This document shows, piece after piece, positions 45,617-49,069 of a stretch of DNA of 49,069 nucleotides. The notes beneath the pieces are model-generated. The model was not told the origin of the DNA and did no database searches. It saw only the letters and a program-made list of their open reading frames with translations. Location: NCBI GenBank assembly GCA_025456015.1, contig JALOLK010000003.1, positions 1 through 49,069 on the forward strand, written 5' to 3'. The translations under genes were made by a program, and so were the position numbers. This DNA comes from Candidatus Nanopelagicales bacterium (GTDB taxonomy: Bacteria > Actinomycetota > Actinomycetes > S36-B12 > CAIYMF01). How positions within the stretch are numbered: the stretch's first letter is position 1; each line of letters begins with the position of its first letter.

Positions 45617-47048
45617 ATGGGCGAGGAGGTGGCCTCCCGCGGGTTCACCCGCGAGGACCGGCAGCGCTACCGCGACAAGGTCCACCGCTGCCTCGACGCT
45701 GACCGGCATGGAGGTCGAGCTCAACCTCGTGGACGCCGAGGGCCGGCCGGCCCTGCGCAACGCCGAGGTGCTGGCCCGCATCGACGACCCGGCCTTCGTC
45801 CAGGAGCTCGGGCGCTTCAACCTGGAGATCAACATCCCGCCGCAGAGCCTCGTCGGGGACGGGGCGGCCCGCTACGAGCGGCAGGTGCGCGAGCAGCTGA
45901 ACGCGGCGGACGCCCGTGCCCACGCCGAGGGCGCCGGGATCATGATGGTCGGGATCCTGCCGACCCTCACGCCCGAGCACATGACCCCCGAGGCGATCAG
46001 CAGCAACTCCCGGTACGCCCTGCTCGACGAGCAGCTCCTGCTGGCCCGGGGCGAGGACCTGCACATCGACATCCGCGGGGCGCACGAGGCGCTGGAGACC
46101 TTCGCCGACTCGATCGCCCCCGAGGCCGCCTGCACCAGCGTCCAGTTCCACCTGCAGGTCAGCCCGGAGGACTTCGCGGACTCCTGGAACGCGGCGCAGT
46201 GCCTGGCCGGCGCGCAGGTGGCGCTCGGGGCCAACGCGCCCTACTTCCTGGGTCGTGAGCTGTGGCGGGAGACCCGCATCGCGCTGTTCACCCAGGCCAC
46301 GGACACGCGGCCCGCCGAGATGAAGGCCCAGGGCGTGCGCCCCAGGGTCTGGTTCGGCGAGCGCTGGATCACCAGCGTGTTCGACCTGTTCGAGGAGAAC
46401 CTGCGCTACTTCCCGGCGCTGCTGCCCCTCGTCGACGACGAGGATCCGGTCGCGGTGCTGGATTCGGGGCGGATCCCCGCACTGCACGAGCTGCGCCTGC
46501 ACAACGGGACCGTCTGGCGCTGGAACCGGCCCGTGTACGACGTGGTCGCTGGGGTGCCGCACCTGCGCGTGGAGAACCGCGTGCTGCCCTCCGGCCCGAC
46601 CGTGGTCGACATCCTCGCGAACGGCGCCTTCTACTTCGGCGCGCTGCGGGCGCTGGCCACCGAGGAGCGGCCGGTGTGGTCACGCATGTCGTTCGGCGCC
46701 GCCGACGACAACTTCCAGGCGGCGGCACAGCGCGGGCTCGACGCCGTCACGTACTGGCCCGGGATGGGGGAGGTGCCCGTGAGCGAGCTCGTGCTGCGCC
46801 GGCTGCTGCCCCTGGCCCATCGGGGCCTGCGCGAGTGGGGGGTCGACCACGACATCCGGGAACGGCTGCTCGGCATCATCGAGGGTCGGTGCGCCTCCGG
46901 GCGCAACGGTGCCCGCTGGCAGGTGGACAGCGTGCACGCCCTCGAGTCGCGCGGCCTCGATCGCTGGGAGGCGCTGCGCCGGATGACCCAGGAGTACCTG
47001 GTGCGGATGCACACCAACGAGCCGGTGCACACCTGGGAGCCGGTCTGA
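45617..47048 (+). pseudogene. GCS2-type glutamate-cysteine ligase family gene with frameshifting N-terminal deletion; intact frame 45708-47048
   Basis: MGEEVASRGFTREDRQRYRDKVHRCLDA in the frame of 45617, then GMEVELNLVDAEG...EACTSVQFHLQVSPEDF...WFGERWITSVFDLFEENLRYFP in the frame of 45708 (+1 offset). Confidence 0.65.
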
Positions 47049-47052
47049 TCGC

Positions 47053-47766
47053 TCAGCTGTCGTAGGGATTGGCCGGCGCCGCGGTGGGCACGGCCGACTC
47101 GACCGCCAGGCGCGGGATGGCGCCCTGAACGCCAGTGTCCCCGCCCGGTTGCCAGACCCCCACGACCTCCACCCAGGTGTCGGCGGGCAGCTCGGGGGCG
47201 CCCTCAGCCCGCACCTTGAGGACGTACGCGTCCGCGGCGCAGCACGCCAGGCCCAGCCTGGTGAGCTGCCAGCCGCCAGCCTCGTCCGGGCTGACGAACC
47301 CGACGAGCCGGACGCGCTGGCCGGCCAGCGTGCGGCCGTCGTCCCAGATCGCCCTGCTGACGAAGTCGCCGACGGACAGGTCCGCCGGGTCGCCCACCAG
47401 GGGTGGGAAGACCGCGGCGCTCGAGGCGACCGGCGCGATGGCGGGCATCCGCTCGGCGGTGAACGCGCCCAGCGGGGCGGCCGGGACGACGAGCACCGCG
47501 GCGACTGGCAGCAGCAGGCCCCACGCGGCGCGCGGGCCGTGGCCGGCGTGCCCGTGCGCCTCGTGCGCCGTGGCGGGGGACTGCGGGTCCTCACGCAGTG
47601 ACTCCCAGAGGGCCAGCCCGCCGAGCCCGACCAGCACCGCGGCCGCGGCCAGCAGGGCTGGGCCCATCCCCGGCTTCACGTAGTTCAGGTGCAGGTCCGC
47701 CAGGACGACACGGGCCACGACGCCGCCGAAGAGGACCAGGACGATGCCCTGCACGGTGCGGTTCAC
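47053..47766 (-). CDS. TIGR03943/DUF1980 family protein
   Basis: VNRTVQGIVLVLFGGVVARVVLADLHLNYVKPGMGPALL; VRLVGFVSPDE...LGLACCAADAYVLKV; GTGA overlap with the permease. Confidence 0.88.
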   Translation of the reverse strand: MNRTVQGIVLVLFGGVVARVVLADLHLNYVKPGMGPALLAAAAVLVGLGGLALWESLREDPQSPATAHEAHGHAGHGPRAAWGLLLPVAAVLVVPAAPLGAFTAERMPAIAPVASSAAVFPPLVGDPADLSVGDFVSRAIWDDGRTLAGQRVRLVGFVSPDEAGGWQLTRLGLACCAADAYVLKVRAEGAPELPADTWVEVVGVWQPGGDTGVQGAIPRLAVESAVPTAAPANPYDS

Positions 47767-48758
47767 AGCAGGGCCCAGCCGACCAGGGAGGCGCTGGCCA
47801 CGGCCACCGCGAAGGTGGCTGGCGCGAAGCGCTGGGCGAAGGAGCGCCCGAACGCGCCGGTCTGCATGGCCACGAGCTTGAGGTCGACCATCGGACCGAC
47901 CACCATGAACGCCAGCTGCGCCACGGGGTTGAACTGGCTCATGCTCGCCGCCACGAAGGCGTCGGCCTCCGAGCAGATGCACATGACCACCGCGAGCAGC
48001 GCGAGCACGAGCACGGACAGCGCGACCTGACCGGCCAGCGAGTCCAGCCACTGCGCGGGGACCAGGACGTTGATCGCGGCGGCTGTGAGCCCGCCCACCA
48101 CCAGGAAGCCACCGGCGTGCAGGAAGTCGTGGGTGGCCGAGCGGTGGAACGTGACCCAGGGGTTGGGGTGGGCCAGGTGCGCCCGCGAGGGCATCCGGAT
48201 CCACTCCTGGCGGCCCAGCGCGAGCCACAGCCAGCCCATCACGATCGCGGCACCGAGGGAGGCGAGCAGTCGGGCCCACACCATCGCCGGGTCGTTCGGG
48301 AACGCCACCCACGTGGCGGCCAGGACGATCGGGTTGATCGCCGGGGCTGCGAGCAGGAACGTCAGCGCCGCGGCCGGCGCGACGCCCCGGGCCATGAGCC
48401 CCCCGGCGATGGGGACCGACGCGCATTCACAGCCCGGCAGCACGAGGCCCGCGCTGCCCGCGACGGGGACGGCCAGGGCGGGGCGGCGCGGCAGCGCCCG
48501 GCGCACCAGCGACGGCGAGACGAACGCGGTGATGGCCGCGGAGAGCAGCACCCCCAGCACGAGGAACGGCGTGGCCTGCAGCACGATCGACAGGAAGATG
48601 GTGGTGAAGGCCGAGAGCGCGGGCTGGTCGGCCCAGTCGATCAGCCAGCGCTGGCCGATGAGGAACGCGAGGAGCCCGAGGTTGAGCAGCAGCAGCGCCG
48701 AGGGGCGCAGCCCCCGGGGCACCGCCTCCGCGTGCTCGGGGTCGAGGGCCGCGCTCAC
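47763..48758 (-). CDS. DUF318/YraQ-family permease
   Basis: LPGCECASVPIAGGLMARG, VVMCICSEADAFVAASM. Confidence 0.92.
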   Translation of the reverse strand: MSAALDPEHAEAVPRGLRPSALLLLNLGLLAFLIGQRWLIDWADQPALSAFTTIFLSIVLQATPFLVLGVLLSAAITAFVSPSLVRRALPRRPALAVPVAGSAGLVLPGCECASVPIAGGLMARGVAPAAALTFLLAAPAINPIVLAATWVAFPNDPAMVWARLLASLGAAIVMGWLWLALGRQEWIRMPSRAHLAHPNPWVTFHRSATHDFLHAGGFLVVGGLTAAAINVLVPAQWLDSLAGQVALSVLVLALLAVVMCICSEADAFVAASMSQFNPVAQLAFMVVGPMVDLKLVAMQTGAFGRSFAQRFAPATFAVAVASASLVGWALL

Positions 48759-48822
48759 GGCAGGAGGATAGGTGTCGTCGGCGACTGGGTCCGGGCACGG
48801 ACCCGCGCGGTCCAGGGGCGGG

Positions 48823-49069
48823 TCACCGTCGCGTGAGCGTCCGCAGGGGCGCGGCCGCGACGGCGAGCACGGCGAAGCCGGCCAGCGCCAGCAGGACGAT
48901 GGTCGGCCCGGGAGGCACGTCCACGTAGTACGAGGTGGCCAGGCCCAGGACGGCCGCGAGCAGTCCGATCGCCATGCCCAGGCCGAGGGTCGAGCGGAAC
49001 GAGCGGGTGACCTGCTGGGCGGCCGCGATCGGCACGATCATGATCGCGCTGACCATGAGCAGGCCGACG
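48823..49069 (-). CDS. ABC-3 family metal (Zn/Mn) transporter permease, C-terminal part, runs off right edge
   Basis: VGLLMVSAIMIVPIAAAQQVTRSFRSTLGLGMAIGLLAAVLGLATSYYVDVPPGPTIVLLALAGF. Confidence 0.85.
   Translation of the reverse strand, partial: VGLLMVSAIMIVPIAAAQQVTRSFRSTLGLGMAIGLLAAVLGLATSYYVDVPPGPTIVLLALAGFAVLAVAAAPLRTLTRR

Noticed and set aside
1-49069. CRISPR arrays, prophage, IS elements, defence islands
   Set aside because: No spaced direct repeats, transposases, integrases or phage genes seen; the only nuclease-like gene is the common DUF222-HNH family.

Overview
This 49-kb, very GC-rich window looks like an ordinary actinobacterial chromosome segment. I call about 42 protein genes. 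I found no rRNA, tRNA, CRISPR array, IS element or prophage. Most spurious ORFs in the supplied track are GC-driven antisense or out-of-frame readings. Main blocks: a membrane-anchored alpha/beta hydrolase and a NarL-type two-component system (1-4.2 kb); a TetR regulator divergent from a DUF1579-like gene (4.2-5.5 kb); nagA; an ssuABC-like sulfonate/nitrate/taurine ABC transporter (6.8-9.5 kb); amylosucrase; a Rieske-FAD oxidoreductase; psuK/psuG-like genes; DUF2252; LmeA-like; a K+ channel; a divergent P-type ATPase; MFS; SPFH; metB/cbs; YbaK; an esterase; a zinc-ribbon/class III cyclase/AAA protein; DUF222-HNH; an ankyrin lipoprotein; an in-frame SDR-SRPBCC fusion; lactonase; a carotenoid-desaturase-like oxidoreductase; WS/DGAT; an SH3/ARB_07466-like wall protein; an acyltransferase; DUF2231-cytochrome b5; DUF1918; a Cys-rich Fe-S protein; a GCS2-like ligase with a broken N-terminus; and a DUF318/TIGR03943/ABC-3 metal-transport-like cluster at the right edge. 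Observations most worth a second look: (1) DosR/DevR-like boxes between a DUF1918 gene and a Cys-rich Fe-S protein; (2) an apparent ~50-nt frameshifting deletion in the glutamate-cysteine-ligase-like gene; (3) a P-type ATPase whose TM4-TM6 lack the canonical acidic cation ligands; (4) an SOS-box-like operator in front of DUF222-HNH; (5) twin palindromic operators in the TetR/DUF1579 intergenic region; (6) the SDR-SRPBCC fusion carrying an internal ribosome-binding site. I did not find a clearly new multigene system; the 42-47 kb redox/hypoxia-like island is the best candidate.
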